A stretch of 64,000 nt of DNA from Alphaproteobacteria bacterium (GCA_017307375.1 JAFKFH010000010.1:248001-312000), one strand, 5' to 3'; shown: positions 8,188-17,638, numbered from the stretch's first letter. Notes: generated by a model not told the origin, from the sequence alone. Translations and numbers: made by a program.

Positions 8188-9660
8188 TCAGGCGATGCCG
8201 CCGAGGCAGAGATACTTGATCTCGAGATATTCCTCGATGCCGTGATGGCTGCCCTCGCGCCCGACGCCCGATTCCTTGACGCCGCCGAACGGCGCCTCGG
8301 CGGTCGAGATCAGGCCGGTATTGATCCCGACCATGCCGTATTCCAGCGCCTCGGCGACGCGGAAGATGCGCGTCACGTCGCGGCCGTAGAAATAGGCGGC
8401 CAGGCCGAACTCGGTATCGTTGGCCATCGCCACGGCATCCTCCTCCCGCGCGAAGCGGAACAAGGGGGCGACGGGACCGAAGGTTTCCTCGCGCGCGACC
8501 TTCATCTGGGTGTTGACGTCGGCCAGCACCGTCGGCTCGAAGAAGGTGCCGCCGAGCGCATGACGCTTGCCGCCGGTCAGCACCCGCGCGCCCTTGGCCG
8601 TCGCATCGGCGATGTGGTCCTCGACCTTGGCGATCGCGGCGTCGTCGATCAGCGGCCCCTGGGCGGTCTCACCCTTCAGCCCGTCCCCGACCGCCAGCGC
8701 CCGCACCTTCTCGGTCAGCTTGGCGGCGAAGGCGTCGTAGACGCCGTCCTGCACCAGCAGGCGGTTGGCGCAGACGCAGGTCTGCCCGGTATTGCGGTAC
8801 TTCGAGATCATCGCGCCCTCGACCGCGGCGTCGATATCGGCGTCGTCGAACACGATGAACGGCGCGTTGCCGCCCAGCTCCATCGACACCTTCTTCACGG
8901 TCTTGGCCGACTGGGCCATCAGGATCTTGCCGACCTGGGTCGAACCGGTGAAGGACAGCTTGCGCACGATGGGGCTGTCGCACATCTCGGTGCCGACCTT
9001 GGGCGCATCGTCGCCGGTCACGGTGATGACGCTGTAGAGGCCGGCGGGCACGCCGGCGCGCGCGCCCAGTTCGGCCAGGGCCAGCGCCGACAGCGGCGTC
9101 TGCTCGGCCGGCTTGACCACCATGGCGCAGCCGGCGGCCAGCGCCGGCCCGACCTTGCGGGTGATCATCGCGGCGGGGAAGTTCCACGGCGTGATCGCCG
9201 CGCAGACGCCGACCGGCTGCTTGAGCACGACGAGCCGCTTGTCCGGCTGGTGCCCGGGGATCACCTCGCCATAGACGCGGCGGGCTTCCTCGGCGAACCA
9301 TTCGAAGAACGAGGCGGCATAAGCCACCTCGCCACGCGCCTCGGCCAGCGGCTTGCCCTGTTCGGCCGTCATCAGGACGGCAAGGTCCTCCTGGTTGGCC
9401 AGCATCAGCTCGGCCCATTTGCGGATGACGGTCGAACGCTCCTTGGCGGTCTTCTTCGCCCACAGCTTCTGCGCCTTCTCGGCCGCCGCAATGGCCCGCC
9501 GGGTCTCGGCCGCGCCCATGTTGGGCACGGTCGCGATCACCGCGCCGGTCGCCGGGTTGGTGACGGGGAAGGTTTCGCCGGAATCGGCGCCGACCCAGAC
9601 CCCGTCGATATAACCCGCCGTCTTCAGAAGGCTCGCATCACGCAACGTGAAAGACATCAT
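8188..9660 (-). CDS. gabD: NAD(P)-dependent succinate-semialdehyde dehydrogenase
   Basis: Oxidises succinate semialdehyde to succinate, the last step of GABA and putrescine breakdown. The 490-residue aldehyde-dehydrogenase fold is full length. Seen: PWNFPAAMITRK (cofactor side), FTGSTQVGK (Rossmann turn), general-base Glu261 in ELGGNAP and the nucleophile Cys295 in TGQTCVCANR, which is the SSADH-type motif. Two in-frame ATGs (9660, 9657) follow a GAGGTGG; either may be used. It lies 9 bases after the glutamate dehydrogenase stop, so glutamate/GABA catabolism is probably one transcript. Glutarate-semialdehyde dehydrogenase is a close alternative. Confidence 0.88.
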   Translation of the reverse strand: MMSFTLRDASLLKTAGYIDGVWVGADSGETFPVTNPATGAVIATVPNMGAAETRRAIAAAEKAQKLWAKKTAKERSTVIRKWAELMLANQEDLAVLMTAEQGKPLAEARGEVAYAASFFEWFAEEARRVYGEVIPGHQPDKRLVVLKQPVGVCAAITPWNFPAAMITRKVGPALAAGCAMVVKPAEQTPLSALALAELGARAGVPAGLYSVITVTGDDAPKVGTEMCDSPIVRKLSFTGSTQVGKILMAQSAKTVKKVSMELGGNAPFIVFDDADIDAAVEGAMISKYRNTGQTCVCANRLLVQDGVYDAFAAKLTEKVRALAVGDGLKGETAQGPLIDDAAIAKVEDHIADATAKGARVLTGGKRHALGGTFFEPTVLADVNTQMKVAREETFGPVAPLFRFAREEDAVAMANDTEFGLAAYFYGRDVTRIFRVAEALEYGMVGINTGLISTAEAPFGGVKESGVGREGSHHGIEEYLEIKYLCLGGIA

Positions 9661-9669
9661 CCACCTCGA

Positions 9670-12600
9670 TCAGAGCGCAACCAGCGCACGCAACTCACGT
9701 CCTGCCACGGTCAGCGCGGCCAGGTCAACCGACGGCAGCGCCCGAAGTTCGGTCAGCAGCGCATCGAACCGGGCCAGCACCGCCCGGCGCTGCTCGGCCC
9801 AGGCCGCCTGCCCGCCATCGACCTTCAGCACCCGGGCCGTCACCTCGGCCTGCTGGGCGTAGAGATCGTCGATCATCGCCTCGACCGCCCGGGCCTGCCA
9901 TCCCGACGCCGCCGGCAGACGCGCCGCGGCATCGTGCAGCCAGTCGAAGCCGAGCCGGGCGCCGAGCGCGAAATAGACCGCGGAGACATCCTCGATGCCC
10001 CGCCCGGCCCCTTCCGCGATCCGCACCAGGTCCGGCGCGGCGATCAGGTCGGAGAGCAGCGCGAAATCGCCGGCCAGCCCCTCCGGCACGCCGTCAGCGA
10101 CCAGCCCGGCGCAGCGGGCGGCGAAGCTTGCCCGCCGCCCCTCGTCGAGCAGCCCGGGCAGCGCCGTGCGCAGCGCCGCCACCGGTCCGGCAAAGCGGCG
10201 GACCGTCTCGGCCACCGGAATCGGTGCCGGCACATGGCGCAGCAGCCAGGCGGTGGTGAAGTCGATCAGCGCGTTGGTCAGACGCAGCATGCGGTACTGG
10301 GTCGCCGCCGGGACCCGGTTGTCGAGGGCCTCGGCGGCGCCCCAATAGTCGCGCAGGCCGAACATCTCGCGCGCAGCGAGATAGGCGCGGGCCAGATCGC
10401 CGGCCGGCAAGCCCGAAGCTTCCTTGAGGTCGTTGACGAAACCGATGCCGGTACGATTGACCAGCGAGTTGGTCACCACCGTCGCGATGATCTCGCGCCG
10501 CAGACGATGGCGCAGCACCGCTTCCTTGTGGCGCTGGCGCAGCGCCTCGGGGAAATAGCGTTCGAGATCGAGTTCCAGCCAAGGTTCGTCGGGCAGGTCC
10601 GATTCGAGCAACTCGTCATACAGCGCCATCTTGGCATAGGCCATCAGCACGGCGAGTTCGGGCCGGGTCAGGCCACGCCCCGCGGCCGCGCGCTCGACCA
10701 GGTTTTCGTCCGGCGGCAGAAACTCGATGGCGCGGTTGAGCCGCCCGGTCCGCTCCAGCGCCTTCATCATCCTGGCGTAGGAATCGAGCGCCCCCGCCCC
10801 GTCGAGTTCGGCGATCGACAGGGCCTGGGTCTGCAGATAGTTGTCGCGCAGCACCAGGCCGCCGACCTCGTCGGTCATTTCTGCCATCAGCTTGTCCCGC
10901 TGCTTGACCGTCATGTCGCCGCGGGCGCAGACGTCGCCCAGCAGGATCTTGATGTTGACCTCGTGATCGGAGGTGTCGACGCCGGCCGAATTGTCAACCG
11001 CGTCGTTGTTGATGCGGCCGCCGGCCAGCGCGTATTCGATGCGGCCGCGCTGGGTGACGCCGAGATTGGCACCCTCGCCCACCACCTTGGCCCGGACGTC
11101 GCGGCCGTCGATGCGCAGCGCATCGTTGGCACGGTCGCCGCATTCGGCATGGCTTTCGGTGGACGCCTTGATGTAGTTGCCGATGCCGCCGAACCACAGC
11201 AGATCGACCTCGGCCTTCAGCAGTACCTGCATCAGCGCGGTCGGGGTCAGCTGCTCCTCGCTGATGCCGAAGCGGCGGCGGATCTCGTCGGACAGCTTGA
11301 TCGACTTGGCCTTGCGGTCGAACACGCCGCCGCCGGCCGAGATCAGCGACGGGTCATAGTCGGCCCAGGACGACCGCGGCAGCTTGAACAGCCGCTCGCG
11401 CTCGGCGAACGAGGCGGCGGCATCGGGCTCGGGATCGATGAAGATGTTGCGATGGTCGAAGGCCGCCACCAGCCGGATATGCCGCGACAGCAGCATGCCG
11501 TTGCCGAACACGTCGCCCGACATGTCGCCGACCCCGACGACGGTGAAGTCGGTCTTCTGGATGTCGGTGCCGATCTCGCGGAAATGACGCTTCACCGCCT
11601 CCCAGGCACCGCGGGCGGTGATGCCCATCGCCTTGTGGTCGTAACCGGCCGAGCCGCCGGAGGCGAAGGCATCGTCGAGCCAGAAGCCGTATTCGCGGCT
11701 GACCGCGTTGGCGATGTCGGAGAAGGTCGCGGTCCCCTTGTCGGCGGCGACGACGAGATAGGGATCGTCATCGTCGCGGCGCACCACGTCGGGCGGCGGC
11801 ACGACGCCGGCCGGCGACAGGTTGTCGGTGATGTCGAGCAGGCCGCGCATCAGCGTCTGGTAGCAATAGATGCCTTCGGCCATGTAGGCGTCGCGCCCCG
11901 CCTCGGGCGCCGGGGGGCGCTTGACGAAGAAGCCACCCTTCGAGCCGACCGGCACGATGACCGCGTTCTTGACCATCTGGGCCTTGATCAGCCCGAGGAT
12001 CTCGGTGCGGAAATCCTCGCGCCGGTCGGACCAGCGGATGCCGCCGCGGGCAACCTTGCCGCCGCGCAGATGCACCGCCTCGACCCGCGGCGAGAACACG
12101 AAGACTTCGTAGAGCGGTCGGGGCAGCGGCAGGTCGTCGATCCGCTGGCTGTCCAGCTTGAACGACAGATAGCTCTTGGGCCGGCCATCGGCGTCGCGCT
12201 GGAAGTGGTTGGTGCGCAGCGACGACTGGATCGCATTGAGGAACCGGCGAAGGATACGGTCCTCGTCGAGGCTGGTGACGCCGTCGAACAGCTTGGCCAG
12301 TTCCGCCACGATCGCCGCCTCGGCCGCGGCGCGGTCGCCGGCGAGCCTCGGGTCGTGCATCGTCAGGAACAGGTCGACCAGGCGCCGCGCGATATGCGGA
12401 TACTTGGTCAGCGTGTCCTCCATGTAGGCCTGGCTGAACGGGATGCCGGCCTGGCGCAGGAAGGCGGCAAAGGCGCGCAGGACCCGCACCTCGGTCATCG
12501 CCATCGCGGCGCCAAGCACGAGGCGGTTGAAACCGTCCGATGCCGCATCGCCGGCAAAGATTTCGGCGAAGGCTTCCTCGAACAGCGGCTTGACCCGCGG

Positions 12601-14499
12601 CAGGTCGATCTCGCGGGCGTCGCGCACGCTCATCTGCAGGTCATGCAGATAGACCGTCGCCTTGCCCTGGGCCAGGGTATCGACACGCGGACGGATGCGG
12701 AACGGGTCTTCGGTCAGGACCTTCAGGCCCATGTTCTCCAGCATCGGCATGACGTCGGACAGCGGCACCGGTGCATCGCGGTGGAACAGCCGCAGGCGCA
12801 GTTCATTGTCCTTCGAATCGACGGTGCGATAGAGGCTCAGGACCAGCCGGTGTTCGCCCGACAGCACGGCATCCAGCGCGCCGATGTCGAGGGCGGCCTG
12901 CTCCGGACTGAAACGCTCGCGATAGGATGCAGGGAACGCATCCTGAAAGCGGCGCAGCTTGGGCAGGCCGTGGGCCTCGCCCAGCGAAGCCAGCAACGCG
13001 TCCTTCAAGCGGTCGCCGAACGAACGCCCGGCCTCGACCAGCTGGCGTTCGACATCCTCGGGCCGCACGTCCGGCACTTCGCCCGGCGTGGTCCCGACGA
13101 TCAGGTGAATGCGTACCAGCGCGGAATCGTCGGCAAGCTGGGTGTAGTAGGCCGAGGTGCGGCCGTTATAGGCCTGGGCCAGGATTTCGTGGAAACGGCG
13201 GCGCAGGTCGGTCGAGAAACGGTCGCGCGGTACGTAGACCAGCGCCGAAACGAAACGGTCGAACGGATCCCGGCGCAGGAACAGGGCGATGCGCTGCCGC
13301 TCCTGCAGGCGGGTGATGCCGATCGTGGTGTCGTAGAGTTCGTCGATCGGGGTCTGGAACATTTCGTCGCGCGGGAAGGTCTCCAGCACATGCTGCAGGT
13401 TCTTCGCCGCATGGCCGCCCGGCGGGAACCCGGCCAGGCCGATGACTGCGCGAACCTTGTCGCGCAACAGCGGGATGTCGGTCGGCCGCTGCATGTAGGC
13501 AGTCGAGGTGAACAGGCCGAGGAACAGTTTCTCGCCGACCACCCGGCCGTCGGCATCGTACTGCTTGATGCCGATCGCATCGAGGTAGGCCGAGCGATGG
13601 ACGGTCGAACGGCGGTTCGCCTTAGCGATGCGCAGCAGTTCGGGGGCACGCACGAACTGTTCCAGCCGCGGCAGCACGGTGACATTGCGCAGCACGTCGA
13701 AGACGACGAAGTCAGGACTGCGCAGCAGGCCCAGGCCGCTCTCGGGCACGACCTCGTGGCGGAACGACGCGCCTTCGCCGAGATAGCGGCTTTCGCGATA
13801 GCCGAGGAAGGTGAAGTTGTCGGTCGCCAGCCAGGAAAGGAAGTCGCGGGTCGAGGCGACCTCGCCTTCGGGCCGCGGCGGCGGGCTCTGCGTCAGCTCG
13901 GCCACCGTCTGGTCGCAGCAGCCCTGGATCGCGCGCCAGTCGTCGACGCAGACTCGGACATCGGCCAGGACCGCCGACAGGGCGGTCTGGACCGCCGCGC
14001 AGGCGGGATCGTCGCCCTGCGCATCGATTTCGATATGCATCCAGCTTTCGCGCTGGCCATCCTCGGCAAGGCCGCCCAGCGCCCCGGCCTGATCACGGGC
14101 GACGCGCAGTACCGGATGGATGACGAGATGGACCGAGATGTCGCGACGGTTCAGCTCGGCGGTGATCGAATCGACCAGGAAGGGCATGTCGTCGTTGACG
14201 ATCTCGACGACGGTATGGGTCGATGCCCAGCCATGTTCGGCAAGGCGCGGATTGTAGACCCGGACCTTGGTGGTCCCGGCCGCGCGCTGGCGGCCGAACT
14301 GCCAGAGCGCGAGGCCGGCGCCATAGAGATCGTCGAGGCCGCGTTCGGCGATGTCTTCGGGGGCGACGTTGGCATAGAACCGCCGCAGGAAGTCGGCCGC
14401 CTGGCTCTGCGCACCGGCATCGGCATCGAGGCGCGATGCGGCGAGCTGGGCAAGACTGTCGATGGTTTCCGCCTTGCGGGCTTCGGTCCTGGCGCTCAT
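9670..14499 (-). CDS. gdhB: Large NAD-specific glutamate dehydrogenase (GDH-180 class)
   Basis: Converts glutamate to 2-oxoglutarate and ammonium with NAD, mainly catabolic. At 1,609 residues it matches the bacterial GDH-180 family in full. The N-terminal two fifths are the regulatory ACT-like region (NDDMPFLVDSITAELNRR early on); the catalytic core carries PVGSKGGFFVKRP and WSDRREDFRTEI, then VVGVGDMSGDVFGNGML. The start has AAGGTGAT eight bases upstream. It is divergent from msrA, with a palindromic CRP-like site between them. The complementary strand is open for over 2,300 codons, a GC artefact. Confidence 0.93.
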   Translation of the reverse strand: MSARTEARKAETIDSLAQLAASRLDADAGAQSQAADFLRRFYANVAPEDIAERGLDDLYGAGLALWQFGRQRAAGTTKVRVYNPRLAEHGWASTHTVVEIVNDDMPFLVDSITAELNRRDISVHLVIHPVLRVARDQAGALGGLAEDGQRESWMHIEIDAQGDDPACAAVQTALSAVLADVRVCVDDWRAIQGCCDQTVAELTQSPPPRPEGEVASTRDFLSWLATDNFTFLGYRESRYLGEGASFRHEVVPESGLGLLRSPDFVVFDVLRNVTVLPRLEQFVRAPELLRIAKANRRSTVHRSAYLDAIGIKQYDADGRVVGEKLFLGLFTSTAYMQRPTDIPLLRDKVRAVIGLAGFPPGGHAAKNLQHVLETFPRDEMFQTPIDELYDTTIGITRLQERQRIALFLRRDPFDRFVSALVYVPRDRFSTDLRRRFHEILAQAYNGRTSAYYTQLADDSALVRIHLIVGTTPGEVPDVRPEDVERQLVEAGRSFGDRLKDALLASLGEAHGLPKLRRFQDAFPASYRERFSPEQAALDIGALDAVLSGEHRLVLSLYRTVDSKDNELRLRLFHRDAPVPLSDVMPMLENMGLKVLTEDPFRIRPRVDTLAQGKATVYLHDLQMSVRDAREIDLPRVKPLFEEAFAEIFAGDAASDGFNRLVLGAAMAMTEVRVLRAFAAFLRQAGIPFSQAYMEDTLTKYPHIARRLVDLFLTMHDPRLAGDRAAAEAAIVAELAKLFDGVTSLDEDRILRRFLNAIQSSLRTNHFQRDADGRPKSYLSFKLDSQRIDDLPLPRPLYEVFVFSPRVEAVHLRGGKVARGGIRWSDRREDFRTEILGLIKAQMVKNAVIVPVGSKGGFFVKRPPAPEAGRDAYMAEGIYCYQTLMRGLLDITDNLSPAGVVPPPDVVRRDDDDPYLVVAADKGTATFSDIANAVSREYGFWLDDAFASGGSAGYDHKAMGITARGAWEAVKRHFREIGTDIQKTDFTVVGVGDMSGDVFGNGMLLSRHIRLVAAFDHRNIFIDPEPDAAASFAERERLFKLPRSSWADYDPSLISAGGGVFDRKAKSIKLSDEIRRRFGISEEQLTPTALMQVLLKAEVDLLWFGGIGNYIKASTESHAECGDRANDALRIDGRDVRAKVVGEGANLGVTQRGRIEYALAGGRINNDAVDNSAGVDTSDHEVNIKILLGDVCARGDMTVKQRDKLMAEMTDEVGGLVLRDNYLQTQALSIAELDGAGALDSYARMMKALERTGRLNRAIEFLPPDENLVERAAAGRGLTRPELAVLMAYAKMALYDELLESDLPDEPWLELDLERYFPEALRQRHKEAVLRHRLRREIIATVVTNSLVNRTGIGFVNDLKEASGLPAGDLARAYLAAREMFGLRDYWGAAEALDNRVPAATQYRMLRLTNALIDFTTAWLLRHVPAPIPVAETVRRFAGPVAALRTALPGLLDEGRRASFAARCAGLVADGVPEGLAGDFALLSDLIAAPDLVRIAEGAGRGIEDVSAVYFALGARLGFDWLHDAAARLPAASGWQARAVEAMIDDLYAQQAEVTARVLKVDGGQAAWAEQRRAVLARFDALLTELRALPSVDLAALTVAGRELRALVAL

Positions 14500-14596
14500 G
14501 AGAGATCACCTTTTCTATGATTTTTACTACCGTCCCTGGACTGGTTTTGTCTTAGAGCATGGGCGGTTGCCTGGCAATTGCGGCGCGGTTGCAGTC

Positions 14597-14614
14597 CCGT
14601 GACGGCCGTCACGG
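14597..14614. promoter_or_regulatory. 18-bp perfect palindrome between gdhB and msrA, CRP/FNR-like core
   Basis: The sequence CCGTGACGGCCGTCACGG is its own reverse complement. Its core GTGACGGCCGTCAC differs by one base from the core of the palindrome at 17829-17854 (GTGACGGCCATCAC), which has the TGTGA-N6-TCACA architecture of CRP sites. It sits 97 bases before gdhB and 80 before msrA, so it could control either or both. Confidence 0.45.
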
Positions 14615-14694
14615 CCACCCGGTTGACGGCGGCTTGAGTTGTCTCGGTGCAATCCCCATGTCAGGCTCTCGCAGAATCCGAGGAGGCTTGAATC

Positions 14695-15360
14695 ATGTGG
14701 ATGTCCGCCGCCAAGAAACTGACCCTGCCGACCCCGGCCGAAGCCCTGCCCGGCCGCGATGCGCCGGTGCGGCTGATCGACCGCCACTATGTCAACGGAC
14801 GCCAGATTCTGCCGCCTTATCCGCAGGGGATGGCCGTGGCCCAGTTCGGCCTGGGCTGTTTCTGGGGCGCCGAACGCAAATTCTGGCAGGTACCGGGGGT
14901 CTGGACCACCGCGGTCGGCTATGCCGGCGGCGTCACCCGCAACCCGACCTACGAGGAAGTCTGCTCGGGCCGGACCGGCCATACCGAGGCCGTGCTGGTC
15001 GTCTACGATCCCGCGGCGGTGTCCTACCAGGCGCTGCTGAAGGTCTTCTGGGAAAGCCACGACCCGACCCAGGGCATGCGCCAGGGCAACGATGTCGGCA
15101 CCCAGTATCGTTCGGCCCTGTACTGGCAGGACGAGGCGCAGGCCGCGGCGGCGACGGCCAGCCGCGACGCCTATCAGGCGGCCCTGACCCGCGCCGGCTA
15201 CGGGGCGATCACCACCGAATTCGGCCCTCAGCCGACGTTCTACTTTGCCGAGGAATACCACCAGCAGTACCTGGCCAAGAATCCCGGCGGATATTGCGGC
15301 CTGGGAGGAACTGGCGTCGCCTGCAGCCAGGAAGAAGCGCCGCTCGTGCGGTTGGGGTAG
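14695..15360 (+). CDS. msrA: Peptide-methionine (S)-S-oxide reductase MsrA
   Basis: Repairs oxidised methionine (S-sulfoxide) in proteins. The 221-residue protein has the nucleophile Cys55 in [13 protein letters not shown], the YAGG turn, the block [13 protein letters not shown] and a C-terminal [13 protein letters not shown] segment that supplies resolving cysteines. No clear signal peptide is seen, so it is probably cytosolic. The ATG at 14695 follows GAGGAGG at the expected distance. It stands alone, divergent from gdhB. Confidence 0.93.
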   Translation: MWMSAAKKLTLPTPAEALPGRDAPVRLIDRHYVNGRQILPPYPQGMAVAQFGLGCFWGAERKFWQVPGVWTTAVGYAGGVTRNPTYEEVCSGRTGHTEAVLVVYDPAAVSYQALLKVFWESHDPTQGMRQGNDVGTQYRSALYWQDEAQAAAATASRDAYQAALTRAGYGAITTEFGPQPTFYFAEEYHQQYLAKNPGGYCGLGGTGVACSQEEAPLVRLG

Positions 15361-15372
15361 CCCGACAAAACT

Positions 15373-15387
15373 GTTTGGTTGCCAAAC
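15373..15387. promoter_or_regulatory. Candidate operator for the downstream GntR/FadR-type regulator
   Basis: GTTTGGTTGCCAAAC is a perfect 6+3+6 palindrome. FadR-subfamily operators often have a TGG-N3-CCA-like centre. It lies 103 bases before the regulator start and just after the msrA stop, so autoregulation is plausible. It could instead be a weak msrA terminator hairpin, but no T-tract follows. Confidence 0.35.
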
Positions 15388-15410
15388 CGAATTGCTACGA
15401 TAAGGAGAAT

Positions 15411-15443
15411 ATGGACAGAAACCCGCTGCCCGGGCATGAATGA
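15411..15443 (+). CDS. Possible 10-residue leader ORF
   Basis: ATG at 15411 is preceded by a strong AAGGAG at five bases spacing and encodes MDRNPLPGHE before TGA. It ends 46 bases before the GntR-type gene. The ribosome site is better than those of many real genes here, yet the product is tiny. It could be a leader peptide, or a chance match. No attenuator hairpin is obvious after it. Confidence 0.25.
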   Translation: MDRNPLPGHE

Positions 15444-15489
15444 ACCTGCGTCATAAAATCATAAGATCCCAAGCAGGGGGGTGCAGGCA

Positions 15490-16146
15490 GTGGACGCAGT
15501 TCAGAAGGCCTATGAGGCCATCCGGCGCGGCATCGGCGACGGGACGTTTCCGAGCGGCGACCGGCTGGTCGAGCGCCGGTTATGCGATGCGATCGGGGTT
15601 TCGCGCACACCGGTGCGCGAAGCGCTGCATCGGCTGGCGGCAGAGGGATTGCTGGAAGTCGACGAGCGCGGCGGCATGGTGGTGGTCGACACCGCCGGCG
15701 ACGGCGAAGCCGAACTCTACACCATCGGCGCGATGCTCGAAGGGTTCGCCGCCCGCATCGCGTCGCAGAAGATCACCATCGCCGCGCTGAACCGGCTGCA
15801 GGCGATCATCGCGGAAATCGAGGCCCTGCTGCCCGCTGCCGCCGGCGATGGCGACGGCGACGAGCGCGCGGCGGCCCGGGCGCGCATCGCCCATCTCGAT
15901 GCCGACTTCCACGGCATCGTCATCGAGGCGGCGGGGAATGCGCGACTGGTGGCTTTGCTGCGCCAGATGATCGGCGTGCCGTTCCTGCTGCGCGTCTTCC
16001 ACCATTATACCGACGCCCAGCTGGTCCGTTCGAGCAACCATCACCGGGAAATCTGGGAAGCGCTGAACGCGCGCGATGCCGAATGGGCCGAATCGACGAT
16101 GCGCAACCACATCCTGTGGGCGCGCGCCGGCAAGCACTACGGCTGA
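15490..16146 (+). CDS. GntR family (FadR/FCD subfamily) transcriptional regulator
   Basis: Regulator of 218 residues. The N-terminal winged helix reads AIRRGIGDGTFPSGDRLVERRLCDAIG in sequence order, followed by VSRTPVREALHRLAAEG, the classic GntR recognition element. The C-terminal half is an all-helical FCD ligand domain with spaced acidic/His residues (AHLDADFHGIVIEAAGN, later NHHREIWEAL) that usually bind a metal and a carboxylic acid. I chose GTG 15490, because AGGGGG at 15474-15480 is correctly spaced for it and abuts the earlier GTG at 15481. Target genes are not evident. Confidence 0.85.
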   Translation: MDAVQKAYEAIRRGIGDGTFPSGDRLVERRLCDAIGVSRTPVREALHRLAAEGLLEVDERGGMVVVDTAGDGEAELYTIGAMLEGFAARIASQKITIAALNRLQAIIAEIEALLPAAAGDGDGDERAAARARIAHLDADFHGIVIEAAGNARLVALLRQMIGVPFLLRVFHHYTDAQLVRSSNHHREIWEALNARDAEWAESTMRNHILWARAGKHYG

Positions 16147-16152
16147 TCCCGG

Positions 16153-16185
16153 AAAAAAGAGGGGCGGATCCTTGCGGATCCGCCC
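16153..16185 (-). terminator. Rho-independent terminator of the porin gene
   Basis: A perfect 10-bp stem (GGGCGGATCC, 16162-16171, with GGATCCGCCC, 16176-16185) and a 4-base loop. On the minus strand it is followed by a run of six T. It ends the porin transcript 60 bases after the stop; the plus-strand side lacks a T-tract, so it is not evidently used by the GntR gene. Confidence 0.8.
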
Positions 16186-16245
16186 AAGTGGGACTTTCGA
16201 GAGGAACCCCGGAATAAAGCGCCGGGATAAGACGCTTCCGTCAGA

Positions 16246-17544
16246 TCAGAACCGGAGAACGGTACCGACCTGATAGACCCAGCCCGAATTCTCCGAAGCG
16301 GAGAGCGTCGGGTCGGAAGCCGACTTGTACGACTCCCACTTCTGCCATTCCGCACCGGCCGAGACGGTGATCCCCGGCCCGAGGGTGTAGCCACCGCCGA
16401 GCTCGACGCCCTGGTACTTGTCCTTGCCGAGGTTGGCACCGGAGAAGTTCACGGCCTTGATCTCGGAGTTGACGTAGTTCACGCCGACGCGCCAGCGATC
16501 CCACGCGTAGACGAGACCCAGGTTCCAGTTCTGGGCGTCCTTGCCGGCGACCGAGCCGGCGAGCGGGGCGCGGGCGATGCCGTTGTTGTCCTGGCCGTAG
16601 GCGCCGCCGAGCAGGAAGCCGGCGTAGCCGAGGTTGAAGCCCAGGTTCCAGGCCTGCTGGTCCTTGAAGCCGAGCTGCGCGCCCGAAGCCGAGCTCTCGA
16701 CGTTGGCGTGCATGTAGCCGCCGGAGACCGCGACGTCGACCGGGCCGAGCTTGTTGACGTAGTTCAGGCCGAGACCGACGACCTCAGACTGCTGGCCGAG
16801 GTTGTTCTGGTTCGAGGTGCCGTTGAAGATGCCGCAGCCGTAGGGGCCCGACACGGTCGGATAGGCCGCGTTGCCCTGGCCCGAGTTCACGCCGCCCGAA
16901 TTGCCGGTGACGTAGCACCCGTCCGGCGCGAACGACACACCGGCCTGGAAGCCGGCGAAGCGCGGGGTGTAGTAGACGACCTTCTCGGACTTGCCGAGCT
17001 CGATGTACGACGCATGGCCGGCCGAGAGCAGGTTGCCCGACGGAACGGTCATGCCGTTGAAGTCGCCGAAGTTCAGGTTCCAGGGGTCGCCGCCGGCGGC
17101 CTGGATGTCCGGCTGCGCGAAGTGCATGTTGTAGGCCGCACCGCGGGTCTTGCCGAGCTCGAAGCGACCGAACTGGGTGTCGAAGAACAGGTTCGACTGG
17201 TCGATCTGCTCGTTCGAGTTGGCTTCGCCGCGCAGCTGGACGCGGACGCCGACCTTGACGCCGTTGTCGAGGTTGGTCAGGCCGTTGAACTGGATGCGCG
17301 ACTTGCGGAACACGGCGTAGTCGCGGATGCCGTAGCCCGGCTGAGCCGAACGGGTGGCAGTGGCGGCGCCGTCATCCTGGCTGACGCCAGCGAAGTAGCC
17401 GAAGAAGTAGCCGCCGATGCCGATCTGGATCGGGCCTTCCTTCTTCGCCTGGGCGAAAGCGTCCGAGGCGGCGAGCAGCGCCGGCACGGCGATCAGCGAG
17501 GTCGCCGCCAGAAGGCGGGCGCGCCGAGCGAAACGAGTGGTCAT
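16246..17544 (-). CDS. Gram-negative outer-membrane porin
   Basis: Trimeric-type beta-barrel porin of 432 residues. A cleavable signal peptide (MTTRFARRARLLAATSLIAV, ending near SDAFA) is followed by alternating amphipathic strands, e.g. IQIGIGGYFFGYFAGVSQ, and the barrel ends with YQVGTVLRF, the C-terminal phenylalanine that outer-membrane assembly requires. Family blocks FDTQFGRFELGKTRG and AEWQKWESY are seen. The ATG at 17544 has GGAGGTTCC just upstream; the frame from 17604 adds non-signal residues and is not the start. It has its own terminator and a long regulated leader, as expected for an abundant envelope protein. Substrate is unknown. Confidence 0.88.
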   Translation of the reverse strand: MTTRFARRARLLAATSLIAVPALLAASDAFAQAKKEGPIQIGIGGYFFGYFAGVSQDDGAATATRSAQPGYGIRDYAVFRKSRIQFNGLTNLDNGVKVGVRVQLRGEANSNEQIDQSNLFFDTQFGRFELGKTRGAAYNMHFAQPDIQAAGGDPWNLNFGDFNGMTVPSGNLLSAGHASYIELGKSEKVVYYTPRFAGFQAGVSFAPDGCYVTGNSGGVNSGQGNAAYPTVSGPYGCGIFNGTSNQNNLGQQSEVVGLGLNYVNKLGPVDVAVSGGYMHANVESSASGAQLGFKDQQAWNLGFNLGYAGFLLGGAYGQDNNGIARAPLAGSVAGKDAQNWNLGLVYAWDRWRVGVNYVNSEIKAVNFSGANLGKDKYQGVELGGGYTLGPGITVSAGAEWQKWESYKSASDPTLSASENSGWVYQVGTVLRF

Positions 17545-17613
17545 GGAACCTCCGAAAATTCGGTTGCGTGGGTCGGGCCGGACCACCCTGCCGTCGGAAT
17601 GCACGCGGAACGC

Positions 17614-17638
17614 ATGTAATAAGTATTTTTCATTACAT
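17614..17638. promoter_or_regulatory. Inverted repeat in the porin leader/promoter
   Basis: ATGTAAT (17614-17620) and ATTACAT (17632-17638) form a perfect 7-bp inverted repeat with an 11-base AT-rich spacer, 70-94 bases upstream of the porin ATG. The position suits a regulator site overlapping the porin promoter. The cognate protein is unknown. Confidence 0.4.

Noticed and set aside
7600-14520. A plus-strand open frame of about 2,300 codons
   Set aside because: It is antisense to gdhB and gabD, whose products are clearly recognised. Its composition (Gly/Arg/Asp/His-rich, no domains) is that of the complement of GC-rich coding DNA.
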